A stretch of 64,000 nucleotides of DNA from JAVJRN01 sp047635055 (GTDB lineage Bacteria > Bacteroidota > Bacteroidia > Cytophagales > Cyclobacteriaceae), in NCBI GenBank assembly GCA_047635055.1, contig JBLIIJ010000005.1, positions 1 to 64,000 on the forward strand. The letters run 5' to 3'. Both the position numbers and the translations under genes were made by a program. Shown here piece after piece: positions 1 to 9,111 of the stretch; the first letter of the stretch is position 1; each line of letters opens with the position of its first letter. The notes under the pieces are model-generated. The model was given only the letters and a program-made list of their open reading frames with translations, was not told the origin of the DNA and made no database searches.

Positions 1-629
1 AAGTTTCAAACTGTGCAGTATCAAATCTTGTTGACGTAAAACTCGATGGTGTATTTATTTTAACAATATGAAGTTTTGCATCAAATGATTTTTGAAGTCT
101 TTTAACGTGATTAACAAATTCTTCGTTAAGTTCCGAAAAATTAGACGCAAAAACAATTTTATCTATTTTGTCTGCATCGTGTGGCTCAGACACTGTAATT
201 ACTGGACATTTTGAGTAGCGTACCATTCTTTCCGCATTCGATCCAACTAAAAACTCTTTCGAACCAGAAGCACCGGAAGTGCCCATGACTACTAGTTCCG
301 TTCCTTGTGTTTGTATTTCTTCTGAAATTTCATTGAACGGATTTCCCAACACAATCTTGTACTCTAGCTTGATGTCCTTATAATTTTGATTATTCATCAA
401 ATCTTGCATCTTTCCTTTTATAGTAGAGATCAACTTTTTCATGTACAAGTTTTCCATCGGATCATAGTCCTTTATTCCCATAGTCTTGATTGAATCAGGG
501 GAAGGCTGCTCGATTACATTGATTACGGTTACACCACACTCGTTATTTCTTCGGCTTAAATCAGCAGCAAATTTCAATGCATGGTTTGCTACTTCTGAGA
601 AATCATAGGGTACTAATATTTTTTTCATT
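1..629 (-). CDS. Universal stress protein (UspA family), 3' end beyond window
   Basis: Reading leftwards from an ATG at 627-629, the frame stays open to the window edge (209 codons), starting MKKILVPYDFSEVANHALKF, the usual Usp opening. About 120 residues in is the nucleotide-binding signature of ATP-binding Usp proteins, G-T-S-G-A-S-G ... VGSNAERMVRYSKCPVITV. A second segment follows (KIVFASNFSELNEEF), so this is probably the tandem two-domain Usp of about 270-280 residues common in Bacteroidota; the second domain runs off the window. These cytoplasmic proteins support stress survival, but the specific role is unknown. It appears to be a single-gene unit divergent from nothing visible. The C-terminus cannot be judged. 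Confidence 0.9.
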
Positions 630-678
630 TCGCTTCTGGTCTTTGTTGAATTTTAATAAGGTATTATTCTAAGATAAT

Positions 679-686
679 CAAAAATA
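679..686 (-). promoter_or_regulatory. Possible -7 promoter box of the universal stress gene
   Basis: On the minus strand this reads TATTTTTG, matching the Bacteroidota TAnnTTTG box. It lies 49 bp upstream of the usp ATG. No clear TTTG -33 element is visible at the standard distance, so this is a weak call. Confidence 0.3.
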
Positions 687-766
687 TAATGCCTTTAAGC
701 ATTGGTTTATGTTTATAAAACAACAAAAATGAAGAATAAGTTGTGCTGAAAACTTGATCTTCGTTA

Positions 767-1675
767 TTAGAAAGGTAGCTGGCCTATACCAAAGGCAATA
801 GCATATAACAACGTACTAATTGCGAGCTGTTTTAAATAAGGATCTAATTCTTTAGCGTCTAACTTCGTCCTCACTGCGTAGAAATTGATATACCACATCG
901 GCGTGATTAGTAAGAAAAGCCATTGTAAATAAGAGCTAGGATAGAGTAAATTATGCGCTATTGAAAGCACTAGACTTGATATTAAAATGAGTCCATGATA
1001 ACGAACGGCATTAGATCTTCCTAATCTCACTGGAATACTTTTTTTACCACTTTCTCTATCCGATTTTATATCCCGAATATTATTCACGTTTAGTACCCCC
1101 ACCGCCAAAAGACCGCATGAAATAGCAGGTAAAACCATACTCAAATCAAGGTATCCTAAATGTAAAAATGAACTTCCAAGAACGCCTACAAATCCAAAAA
1201 ATAGCAATACGAAAATATCACCAAAACCAGCATAACCGTAAGGGTTTTCACCTACAGTATAACTAATAGCCGCCCATATGGCTGACAAGCCAATAACTAA
1301 AAAGAGTACCGCCAATAAAAATTGATCTTGGAAGCTTAACCAAATCAAAAAACAGCCAGAAATCAAGGCAAGGGCACTACAAATAATTAGCGCTTTTTTC
1401 ATTTGCTCCTTGGTGATCAGTCCTAACTGGATAGTTCGAGCTGGTCCTTCCCTATTTTCATTGTCTAGACCAGAAACTGCATCACCATAATCATTGGCCA
1501 AATTTGAAAGCACTTGTAAAAACAAAGTGGTTAGAAGTGTTAAGCTAAAAATAGACCATTGAAATCCCTCCTTTGCATAGGCCAAAAAACCTCCCAAGAA
1601 TATGGAAGAAAATGCCAGTGGTAAAGTCCTAAGCCTAAACGCCTGCATCCAGGCTTTCAATCTACTTTGTTGCAT
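767..1675 (-). CDS. menA: 1,4-dihydroxy-2-naphthoate polyprenyltransferase
   Basis: Membrane UbiA-family prenyltransferase that attaches the polyprenyl tail to dihydroxynaphthoate, giving demethylmenaquinone. Both Asp-rich Mg/diphosphate motifs are visible: NDYGDAVSGLDNENREGPAR near residues 60-85 and NNIRDIKSDRESGKK near residues 195-212. There are eight or so hydrophobic segments and the length (about 302 residues) is normal for MenA. The ATG at 1673-1675 is chosen; a TTG one codon upstream is also possible. It starts 3 bp after argS stops, so it is the last gene of the amidinotransferase-ctlX-argS-menA operon. Menaquinone is the only respiratory quinone in most Bacteroidota, which fits. 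Confidence 0.93.
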   Translation of the reverse strand: MQQSRLKAWMQAFRLRTLPLAFSSIFLGGFLAYAKEGFQWSIFSLTLLTTLFLQVLSNLANDYGDAVSGLDNENREGPARTIQLGLITKEQMKKALIICSALALISGCFLIWLSFQDQFLLAVLFLVIGLSAIWAAISYTVGENPYGYAGFGDIFVLLFFGFVGVLGSSFLHLGYLDLSMVLPAISCGLLAVGVLNVNNIRDIKSDRESGKKSIPVRLGRSNAVRYHGLILISSLVLSIAHNLLYPSSYLQWLFLLITPMWYINFYAVRTKLDAKELDPYLKQLAISTLLYAIAFGIGQLPF

Positions 1676-1678
1676 CAA

Positions 1679-3466
1679 TTACATTCTTTCAGGAACATCA
1701 ATACTTAACATCCCCATGGATTTTTTGATAGTCAAAGCAACAGCTTTTGACAAAGACACCCGCATGGAGGTAATGTGCTCATTTTCTTCCCCGAAAATTT
1801 GAACATCCTGATAAAAGCTATTATACAGTTTGGCTAATTCATAAACATACTGTGCGACAATATAAGGCGCATAACCTTTTGCCGCACTTAGCACCGAAGA
1901 TGCAAAATCATTCAGCTTTTGAATTACTTCTGATTCACTTGGCTGTAATTCAGTAATTTCAGTTACATCGAAATCATAACCTATTTTTAAAGACTCAGCG
2001 CGTCTTAGTATAGCAGAAATTCTTGCGTGAGTATATTGAATGAAAGGACCTGTATTGCCATGAAACTCAATGGACTCAGCAGGGTCAAAAAGCATTCTTT
2101 TTTTAGGGTCGACTTTTAATAAAAAATATTTTAAAGCACCGAGACCTAATGTTTTATAGAGCGCGGTAGCTTCTTCTTCAGTAAGCCCATCTATTTTACC
2201 AAGCTCTCGTGTTTGCTTTTCTGCAGTATTGCACATCTCCTGCATCAAATCATCAGCGTCGACGACTGTTCCTTCGCGTGATTTCATTTTACCAGAAGGA
2301 AGATCTACCATGCCATAGGATAAATGAAACAACCCTTCAGCGTAAGGCCTATTCATTTTTTTCATGATCTTAAACAACACCTTAAAATGATAATCTTGTT
2401 CGTTTCCTACGACATACACGGATTTGTCAAATGCGAAATCCTCAAATTTATGATCACAGGTGCCCATGTCCTGTGTGATGTATACAGAAGTCCCGTCACC
2501 TCTCAAAACCAGCTTCTCATCCAGCTTCTCAGCGCTTAAGTCAATCCAAATGGATCCATCTTCTTTCTTGAAGAAAACCTCTTTTTCAAGTCCTTCTTCA
2601 ATGATATCTTTTCCAAGCAAATAAGTATTGGACTCATAATATACTTTGTCAAAACTGACGCCCATGGTAGCATATGATTCATTAAAACCATCATATACCC
2701 AACCATTCATCTTTTTCCAGAGTGACACTACTTCTTGATCGCCGAGCTCCCATTTTTGAAGCATTTGCTGAGCTTCAATGATCAATGCAGCAGACTTTTT
2801 CGCCTTTTCAGCCTCTATGCCTTCGCTTATTAAACTGGCAATTTCAATTTTATACTCCTGATCGAACTTTACGTAATATTTACCAATAAGATGATCTCCT
2901 TTTATCCCTGATGTTTCGGGCGATTCATCATTGCCGAATTTCTGGTAAGCCAGCATCGACTTACAAATGTGAATACCACGATCATTAACAAGGTTGACTT
3001 TATTTACTTCATATCCTGAGAACGCTAATATTCTAGCAACCGAGTCCCCAAGAAAATTATTTCTCAAATGGCCTAGATGTAGCGGCTTATTGGTATTTGG
3101 AGAGGAAAACTCCACCATTACTTTTTGCCCATTCGGTGCGAAATCCCCAAACCCTTCTTTGTTTATTTCATTGGCTAATAAATCGATCCAAACTTGTTGA
3201 TCAATTTCCAAGTTTAAAAACCCTTTTACTACGTTGTAGTCGGCAACCTCCACACAGTTTGACTTCAAATATTCGCCAATAGCCTGCCCAGTTTGTTCTG
3301 GTCCCTTTTTTGAGGACTTAAGAAAAGGAAAAACCACTAGCGTAAAAGAGCCTTCAAAGTCTTTTCGCGTCGGTTGTAGTATCAACTGTTCTACAGATAA
3401 ATCAATCGAATAAAGACTTTTCAGTCCCGCTGAAATGGTAGTTAATATGTTTTGAGTAATACTCAT
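1679..3466 (-). CDS. argS: Arginyl-tRNA synthetase
   Basis: Class I aminoacyl-tRNA synthetase charging tRNA-Arg. It has an N-terminal Add-1 type tRNA-recognition region, the HIGH signature as HLGHLRNN at about residue 131, and a KMSKS-like loop as GKMKSREGT at about residue 390. It ends with the DALR anticodon-binding domain (TGPFIQYTHARISAILRRAE) and the usual C-terminal P-E-R-M ending. The length of 595 residues fits the family. It begins 2 bp after ctlX stops, so it is cotranscribed with two arginine/citrulline-type hydrolases. That operon groups genes whose substrates all relate to arginine. Confidence 0.97.
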   Translation of the reverse strand: MSITQNILTTISAGLKSLYSIDLSVEQLILQPTRKDFEGSFTLVVFPFLKSSKKGPEQTGQAIGEYLKSNCVEVADYNVVKGFLNLEIDQQVWIDLLANEINKEGFGDFAPNGQKVMVEFSSPNTNKPLHLGHLRNNFLGDSVARILAFSGYEVNKVNLVNDRGIHICKSMLAYQKFGNDESPETSGIKGDHLIGKYYVKFDQEYKIEIASLISEGIEAEKAKKSAALIIEAQQMLQKWELGDQEVVSLWKKMNGWVYDGFNESYATMGVSFDKVYYESNTYLLGKDIIEEGLEKEVFFKKEDGSIWIDLSAEKLDEKLVLRGDGTSVYITQDMGTCDHKFEDFAFDKSVYVVGNEQDYHFKVLFKIMKKMNRPYAEGLFHLSYGMVDLPSGKMKSREGTVVDADDLMQEMCNTAEKQTRELGKIDGLTEEEATALYKTLGLGALKYFLLKVDPKKRMLFDPAESIEFHGNTGPFIQYTHARISAILRRAESLKIGYDFDVTEITELQPSESEVIQKLNDFASSVLSAAKGYAPYIVAQYVYELAKLYNSFYQDVQIFGEENEHITSMRVSLSKAVALTIKKSMGMLSIDVPERM

Positions 3467-3468
3467 GC

Positions 3469-4404
3469 TTAATTTTTACTTAAAAATATCTCATCAATCA
3501 TACATCTTGCACTACCACCACCAAGCATCTCAATGGTATTTATATCACTGTAAATTAACTTCCCGTGATTACTCAGTGTTTCCCTTTGCTCTTTATTTAA
3601 ACTATTAAAAGCATTTTGGGACATAACAATAAGCCTTTCCCCGCTTTGGTTCATTAACTGGAGCATGTTACCTGCAAATTGGTCTTTTTGTGATTCGCTA
3701 ATTAAAACGACTTCCTTACTGGTATTTTGACAAGAGTCAAAAACCAACTTCTTCTCCTCTATGTCATCAATGCTGTCCGCACAGTACAAAGCGAATTTTT
3801 CCCCGATGCACATCATCACATTGGTATGATAGATAGGCTTCCGCTCTCCATTAAACGTTTGGTTTGCCCTAAAAAGAATTGCCTGATAACCAATCTTATT
3901 AGCAAAAGCTTGCGTCACTTCAGGATGTGTTCTTTCTGAAACTGCCGCATAAATCAACTTATTTTGTCGATCCAAAATCATACTTCCTGTGCCTTCAAGA
4001 TATTTGTTGGCATTTTCAAAATAGCTTAAATCAATAAGTTCCGAAACTTTAAATTGACCTTTGAGCTGCGTAATTATCTCAGATCGTCTTTCTAGTCTTC
4101 TGTTTTCCGCATACATCGGAAACAAAAATAATTGACCATTTTCGTGGCTTGAATTCCAATTGTTAGGAAAAATAGAATCGGGGGTAGACGGAACGGGCGT
4201 GTCATCAATAACCATAACAGTCATACCTTCTGCTCTCAACAAGTCTACAAAAGTGTCAAACTCGTTTAATGCTTTGGCCTGAATTTGCGTGGATGATAAA
4301 CCGGGTAACTTTGTTTGAAAATAATTATTAACCGCAGTTTGCTCATTGAGTTCAAAGCCGACTGGGCGAACCATCAGAATAGTGTCAGTAATTTGTTTAG
4401 ACAT
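3469..4404 (-). CDS. ctlX: CtlX-type citrulline/arginine hydrolase (amidinotransferase fold)
   Basis: A 311-residue protein opening MSKQITDTILMVRPVGFELNE..., the typical start of the CtlX family in the pentein (amidinotransferase) superfamily. Likely catalytic residues are visible: the acidic motif YLEGTGSMILD, the His in IYHTNVMMCIG and the C-terminal Cys in GGGSARCMIDEIFL. Penteins act on guanidino or ureido groups of arginine, citrulline and relatives; CtlX proteins are annotated as citrulline-utilisation hydrolases, but the substrate here is not shown by sequence. It overlaps the upstream amidinotransferase gene by 8 bp and is followed 2 bp later by argS. The protein is cytoplasmic, with no signal peptide. 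Confidence 0.85.
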   Translation of the reverse strand: MSKQITDTILMVRPVGFELNEQTAVNNYFQTKLPGLSSTQIQAKALNEFDTFVDLLRAEGMTVMVIDDTPVPSTPDSIFPNNWNSSHENGQLFLFPMYAENRRLERRSEIITQLKGQFKVSELIDLSYFENANKYLEGTGSMILDRQNKLIYAAVSERTHPEVTQAFANKIGYQAILFRANQTFNGERKPIYHTNVMMCIGEKFALYCADSIDDIEEKKLVFDSCQNTSKEVVLISESQKDQFAGNMLQLMNQSGERLIVMSQNAFNSLNKEQRETLSNHGKLIYSDINTIEMLGGGSARCMIDEIFLSKN

Positions 4405-5317
4405 CCGTTCTTCTAAGAGGCAAAGTGGAACATCTCAATAATCCTTCTTGTTTGGCTATTTCGGCATAGGGAATTTTTTCAACTGTAATTTTCTTATTTG
4501 CTAACCAGTTGTTCAATCGGGTGAAATTTTGCTCAGAAACAACTACATCGGGGGAAATAGAAAACACATTTGAATTCATTTGATACATTTCTTCAGCATC
4601 AATATGAAACAAATTTTCATGCCCAAAAAGATCAACCAAAAACTCATAACCCAATACATCTCTGAACCCTTCTTTATGGATAATTCCATATTTCAAACCC
4701 ACGGGCTGAAAACAACAATCGAGATGCAGCGCATTTTCACGCGCATTAAATTTGGACTTACTTAGGTCAAATTCTCTGACAATTCTCTCAGGAAATTGCT
4801 TCTTTAAAAAAGCAACTCCTTCTTTATTCGTTCTGGCAGTGATATGGTCCGCATAGTCTGGCCCCTTATAAGTCCCAACGAAAATGTAATTTTGCCAAAG
4901 CATCACGTCTCCTCCTTCTATGTGAACTTCTTCATTTGGATTAATAACCTTACCTGCTTCTACCTGATCAATAACATACTTGATCGCTTTAAGCTCATTT
5001 TCTCTATCAGGTAAAATATTGGATTTGACAAATGTCTGATCAATAACGAAAGCAATATCTCTTGTAAAAATTTGGTTACAATTTTCAATATTTTCTGGTC
5101 TAAATACTTCGACCTTATGTTTTTTGAAAACTTTATCAAAAGCATCCATTTCCTGCGACATATCTACCTCTTTCGGGTAAGAACCTGCCAGAATATGTTC
5201 TCTTGATTTGGGATCATAGGCTTCTTCAAGAGATGGAATACCTCCCAAACTAAAAGCTGATCCCAAGACTACCGCCTCAAGGGGTGAAGTTTCATCTTTT
5301 ACGTTTATATGAATCAT
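4397..5317 (-). CDS. Amidinotransferase/DDAH-like hydrolase
   Basis: A 306-residue pentein-fold protein and the first gene of the operon. Visible hallmarks are CNQIFTRDIAFVID, the acidic motif IEGGDVMLWQNYIFVG, the His motif NALHLDCCFQPVG and the nucleophilic Cys in LLRCSTLPLRRTDV near the C-terminus. The family includes dimethylarginine dimethylaminohydrolase, arginine deiminase and glycine amidinotransferase; the exact substrate cannot be read from the sequence. Two distinct penteins side by side, overlapping by 8 bp, suggest they act on related arginine derivatives or form one pathway. The 214-bp gap upstream separates it from the divergent arginine decarboxylase. No good TAnnTTTG box was found on this strand. 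Confidence 0.82.
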   Translation of the reverse strand: MIHINVKDETSPLEAVVLGSAFSLGGIPSLEEAYDPKSREHILAGSYPKEVDMSQEMDAFDKVFKKHKVEVFRPENIENCNQIFTRDIAFVIDQTFVKSNILPDRENELKAIKYVIDQVEAGKVINPNEEVHIEGGDVMLWQNYIFVGTYKGPDYADHITARTNKEGVAFLKKQFPERIVREFDLSKSKFNARENALHLDCCFQPVGLKYGIIHKEGFRDVLGYEFLVDLFGHENLFHIDAEEMYQMNSNVFSISPDVVVSEQNFTRLNNWLANKKITVEKIPYAEIAKQEGLLRCSTLPLRRTDV

Positions 5318-5498
5318 ACGAGACTTTAAAATAGTTTGTAAAAGTACAGGATGAAATGGTCATTAATTCACCAAAGCACAAAGAATCGACAATGAACTAT
5401 CCAATAAGTGCCGTTAGACTGCTACCTCTTTTGATACTCAAAAAAAGATGTATCAAGTTTGTCGTAAACTATGCTTTTTTTTCAACATCTTGTGGCGA

Positions 5499-5530
5499 TT
5501 TTGCATACATTATAAAACCATCTATATTTG
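5499..5530 (+). promoter_or_regulatory. Bacteroidota-type promoter of arginine decarboxylase
   Basis: A TTTTG element at 5499-5503 is separated by 19 bp from TATATTTG at 5523-5530, an excellent match to the TTTG-N19-TAnnTTTG consensus of Bacteroidota primary sigma factor promoters. The ATG of the decarboxylase starts only 2 bp after the -7 box, so transcription would begin at or just after the start codon (see findings). Confidence 0.65.
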
Positions 5531-5531
5531 A

Positions 5532-6920
5532 ATGAAAAGCTACGCAGACTTAATTGAGCAAACATTTTATTTTCCGACGAAAGAGTTTCAAGTTGAGAAT
5601 AATGAACTATTTTTCCATGGTGTCAAACTCATGGATATTATCAAAGAATATGGCACTCCTTTAAAGCTTTCATATCTCCCAAAAATTAGTCAAAACATTC
5701 AATACGCAAAAGAAATCTTTGGCAAGGCAATGGAAAAGAACAACTATGGCGGTGAATACAAATATTGCTATTGTACAAAATCTTCCCACTTCAATTTTGT
5801 CTTAGAAGAGGCATTAAAAAATGACATTCACATTGAAACGTCTTCTGCTTTCGATATTCCAATTGTTAGGAGTTTAAATAAAAAAGGACTTCTGGAAAAG
5901 GACAGGTTCATCGTGTGTAATGGATTTAAAAGACCTCTTTACGTCCAAAACATAGCAGATTTAATAAATGATGGCTTTACTAATTGTGTTCCCGTCTTAG
6001 ATAATTTAAAGGAAATCGACTTTTACCATGAGAATATCAATGACTCATTCAACGTTGGAATAAGGATTGCTTCGGATGAGGAACCAAATTTTTCCTTCTA
6101 CACGTCAAGACTTGGTATTAGATATGGTGATATTATATCCCATTATAAGGAGAAGATTGAAGGAACAAATGCGAAACTTAAGCTTCTTCATTTTTTCATC
6201 AATACTGGGATTAGAGATACGGCTTATTATTGGAGTGAACTAAGTCGGTTTATCTATAAATATTGCGAACTAAAAAAAATCTGTCCGGAATTGGATACTA
6301 TTGATATCGGCGGAGGATTTCCCATCAAGAATTCATTGGGATTCGAATTCGACTATGAATATATGGCCGATCAAATCATTTCCAACATTAAATGGATCTG
6401 CGGTAAAAATCATGTAGACGTTCCTAATATTTTTACGGAATTTGGTTCTTATACAGTAGGAGAAAGTGGAGCGACTATTTACTCTATTCTGGACGAAAAG
6501 CTCCAGAATGACAAAGAGCTTTGGTATATGATGGATGGTTCGTTTATTACTCATATTCCTGATGTATGGGGTCTAAACGAAAAATTCATTATGCTCCCAA
6601 TAAATCAATGGGACAATTCATTTCACAGAGTGAATATTGGCGGTCTGACCTGCGACAGCCATGACTATTATGACTCTGAAGCCCATATTGGAGAAGTATT
6701 TCTTCCCCAAATTAAAGAAGACGAAACCCTCTTCTTTGGATTTTTCCATACTGGGGCATATCAAGAAGCGTTGGGCGGTTATGGAGGTATTCAGCATTGT
6801 CTAATTCCCGCCCCTAAGCATGTAATCATACAAAAAAATGCCGATGGACAATTGACAAGTAAACTCTTCGCTGAAGAACAAGAAAGTGAAGCGATGATGA
6901 AAATTTTAGGTTACGAATAA
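5532..6920 (+). CDS. speA: Biosynthetic arginine decarboxylase, Bacteroidota type
   Basis: A PLP-dependent fold-type III decarboxylase (alanine-racemase-like barrel) of 462 residues, converting arginine to agmatine, the first step toward polyamines. The PLP-lysine is probably in YCYCTKSSHF near residue 80. Glycine-rich phosphate-binding segments are DTIDIGGGFPIKN and the C-terminal FFHTGAYQEALGGYGG. It is much shorter than enterobacterial SpeA (about 630 residues) and matches the compact Bacteroidota form. The start MKSYADLIEQTFYFP fits homologues as I remember them, which is why the first ATG is kept despite the promoter overlapping it. It is divergent from the pentein-argS operon, so arginine metabolism is clustered on both sides. 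Confidence 0.88.
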   Translation: MKSYADLIEQTFYFPTKEFQVENNELFFHGVKLMDIIKEYGTPLKLSYLPKISQNIQYAKEIFGKAMEKNNYGGEYKYCYCTKSSHFNFVLEEALKNDIHIETSSAFDIPIVRSLNKKGLLEKDRFIVCNGFKRPLYVQNIADLINDGFTNCVPVLDNLKEIDFYHENINDSFNVGIRIASDEEPNFSFYTSRLGIRYGDIISHYKEKIEGTNAKLKLLHFFINTGIRDTAYYWSELSRFIYKYCELKKICPELDTIDIGGGFPIKNSLGFEFDYEYMADQIISNIKWICGKNHVDVPNIFTEFGSYTVGESGATIYSILDEKLQNDKELWYMMDGSFITHIPDVWGLNEKFIMLPINQWDNSFHRVNIGGLTCDSHDYYDSEAHIGEVFLPQIKEDETLFFGFFHTGAYQEALGGYGGIQHCLIPAPKHVIIQKNADGQLTSKLFAEEQESEAMMKILGYE

Positions 6921-7018
6921 GTAGGTGTATTAATGTAATCAGTGGTTTTACGTTAAAACATTATAAATTTTAAAACTACCTAACCTACAATAGAGTTTAA
7001 ATTACGAAATAAGAATTT

Positions 7019-7816
7019 GTGCATAAAAACCTCGTAATCATACCGACTTATAACGAAAAAGAAAACATCGTGGCAATCATCAATGCTGTGATGGAGTTAT
7101 CTGTTGATTTTCATGTGCTGGTAATAGACGATGGTTCTCCTGATGGCACTGGCCTATTGGTCAAAGACTTACAGGTAGAAAACACCGATAAACTATTTTT
7201 GATTGAGAGAGCTAGGAAGCTTGGTTTAGGCACAGCCTACATCAAAGGGTTTCAATATGCGATCAAACACAACTATGATTTCATCTACGAAATGGATGCG
7301 GATTTCTCTCACAACCCTCAAGACCTGATTAAATTATACGCTGCTTGTGCAGAAGAGGGTTTTGACATGTCCATTGGGTCGCGTTATGTTGGGGGAGTAG
7401 TCAATGTCGTAAATTGGCCAATGGGTCGCGTATTGATGTCCTATTTCGCCAGCTGGTATGTGCGTATGGTAACAGGACTCAAAATTATGGATACTACCGC
7501 CGGTTTTAAGTGCTACACAAGAAAAGTCATTGAGGCCGTGGAGCCAGGAAAAATCAATTTTATAGGCTATGCATTTCAAATAGAAATGAAGTTCAATGCT
7601 TGGAAACGAGGATTTAGTATCAAGGAAGTGCCCATTATTTTCACAGATCGAACCAAGGGTGTTTCAAAAATGTCAACTGGGATATTTCGGGAAGCTGTAT
7701 TGGGTGTTATTGAATTAAAAATCAGAAGTCTTTTTAGAAAATACCATCCCGGACACGTTTCAAGAAGACCAAAATCTTATACACTCGGACAAATTAGTCG
7801 AAGCGGATCGCTTTGA
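7019..7816 (+). CDS. Polyprenol-phosphate mannosyl/glycosyl transferase (Dpm1-like GT2)
   Basis: GT-A family 2 transferase of 265 residues starting with GTG (HKNLVIIPTYNEKENI). The donor and metal site is visible as EMDADFSHNPQDL, with VIDDGSPDGTG upstream and the acceptor region DTTAGFKCYTRKVIEAV. These proteins transfer mannose or glucose from nucleotide sugar to polyprenyl phosphate, providing a donor for periplasmic glycosylation. No ATG lies near, so GTG is the likely start. The gene overlaps the convergent LolC-type gene by 23 bp at its 3' end, so the last residues are poorly conserved-looking. Confidence 0.85.
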   Translation: MHKNLVIIPTYNEKENIVAIINAVMELSVDFHVLVIDDGSPDGTGLLVKDLQVENTDKLFLIERARKLGLGTAYIKGFQYAIKHNYDFIYEMDADFSHNPQDLIKLYAACAEEGFDMSIGSRYVGGVVNVVNWPMGRVLMSYFASWYVRMVTGLKIMDTTAGFKCYTRKVIEAVEPGKINFIGYAFQIEMKFNAWKRGFSIKEVPIIFTDRTKGVSKMSTGIFREAVLGVIELKIRSLFRKYHPGHVSRRPKSYTLGQISRSGSL

Positions 7817-9011
7817 CAGGAGTAATTCTTGAGATGATTGCTACAGGAATAAGTAAGGTCAATCCGACTACTGCGATACTCATGATATTTAACATAAATA
7901 TTGCGGAGTAGTTAAAGAGAATCGGCACAGTATGCATGTAATAATTTGCAGGATCGAGTGGAATAAGTTCAAGCTGAGCTTGAATGAGGCAAGTACCAAG
8001 CCCAACGAGGTTTCCCCAAAACAATCCTTTCAAGATCAGCTGAATGCCATTCCATAAAAAAATTCTTCTAACGAAACTGTTCTCCGCTCCTAAGGCTTTC
8101 AATACACCTATCATTTGCGTTCTCTCCATAATTAAAATTAGTAAAATGGAGATCATATTAACACAAGCGACAACCAATATTAAGGTGAAAAAGATGATCA
8201 CATTTCGATCTAGCATTCTAAGCCAATCAAAGGTTTGAGGATATTTATCGCTGGCTTTGTCAATGTACAAGTCATAATCCAAATAATCGAACAACTCATC
8301 TTCCATCCTATCCATATCCGAATCATTTTTCAAATAAACCTCCAAGCCGCCAGCTTGCCCATCTTTCCAATTATTGATTCGCGCTAATAGTTTGATGTCT
8401 GCCAAAATGATCTTTTCATCAAAGTCTTCCAGTCCTGTTTCATAAATACCTGAAACAACCACTTTTCTGGCTCTCGGCGGGTTTTGAACAAAAAAGAGTA
8501 CAACCTCATCATTAACACTGAGTTGTAGATAATTAGCTATTTTTTTACTAACGAGGACTTCACTGGAATAGCCTTTGTCCTTAAATATTGGAAAATGACC
8601 TTCGATAATATTTTCTGAAAACCCAATGGAATCAAACGACGCTCCTAAACCTTTTACGATAACACCCTGAACCTCTTCTGTCGTCTTGAGTAATCCAGCT
8701 TTATAAGCGTAAGGAACAATTCTATCTACTTCTTCAAACTCTTTGATGCCATCAACTAACGAATCGGTCACATTAATGACTGTTTCTTCAAATGAAGTCG
8801 ACAAGGAATACTTCGTCACATCGAGATGTCCACCAAAAGTGAATATTTTATCTTTAATGGCTTTTTCAAACCCACCTAAGACCATAAACGCTACGATCAA
8901 AGATGAAAGGGCTACAGCGATACTAACTACGGCAATCCGGTTGATCGTCGTTGAGAACGAACCATGTTCGTTTTTGCTTATCCTTTTTGATATAAAGTAT
9001 GGAAGATTCAA
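7794..9011 (-). CDS. LolC/LolE-type ABC transporter permease (FtsX family)
   Basis: A 405-residue inner-membrane protein with the lipoprotein-export permease plan. An N-terminal helix (RIAVVSIAVALSSLIVAFMVLGGF) is followed by a large periplasmic MacB-like domain (about residues 45-260) and three C-terminal helices. The FtsX motif MERTQMIGVLKALGAENSFVRRIFLWNG lies between helices 2 and 3. The family moves lipoproteins out of the inner membrane together with an ATPase (LolD), which is not in this neighbourhood. It is transcribed alone and convergent with the GT2 gene. Confidence 0.88.
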   Translation of the reverse strand: MNLPYFISKRISKNEHGSFSTTINRIAVVSIAVALSSLIVAFMVLGGFEKAIKDKIFTFGGHLDVTKYSLSTSFEETVINVTDSLVDGIKEFEEVDRIVPYAYKAGLLKTTEEVQGVIVKGLGASFDSIGFSENIIEGHFPIFKDKGYSSEVLVSKKIANYLQLSVNDEVVLFFVQNPPRARKVVVSGIYETGLEDFDEKIILADIKLLARINNWKDGQAGGLEVYLKNDSDMDRMEDELFDYLDYDLYIDKASDKYPQTFDWLRMLDRNVIIFFTLILVVACVNMISILLILIMERTQMIGVLKALGAENSFVRRIFLWNGIQLILKGLFWGNLVGLGTCLIQAQLELIPLDPANYYMHTVPILFNYSAIFMLNIMSIAVVGLTLLIPVAIISRITPVKAIRFD

Positions 9012-9111
9012 TTAAGATTGTATTGATTGGCAATATTACATGGATTAGATGAAATACAGCAAAACTGTAGTGGAATCAATAACAGTAATTTTTTTTTAAG
9101 AGAAATTTCAA

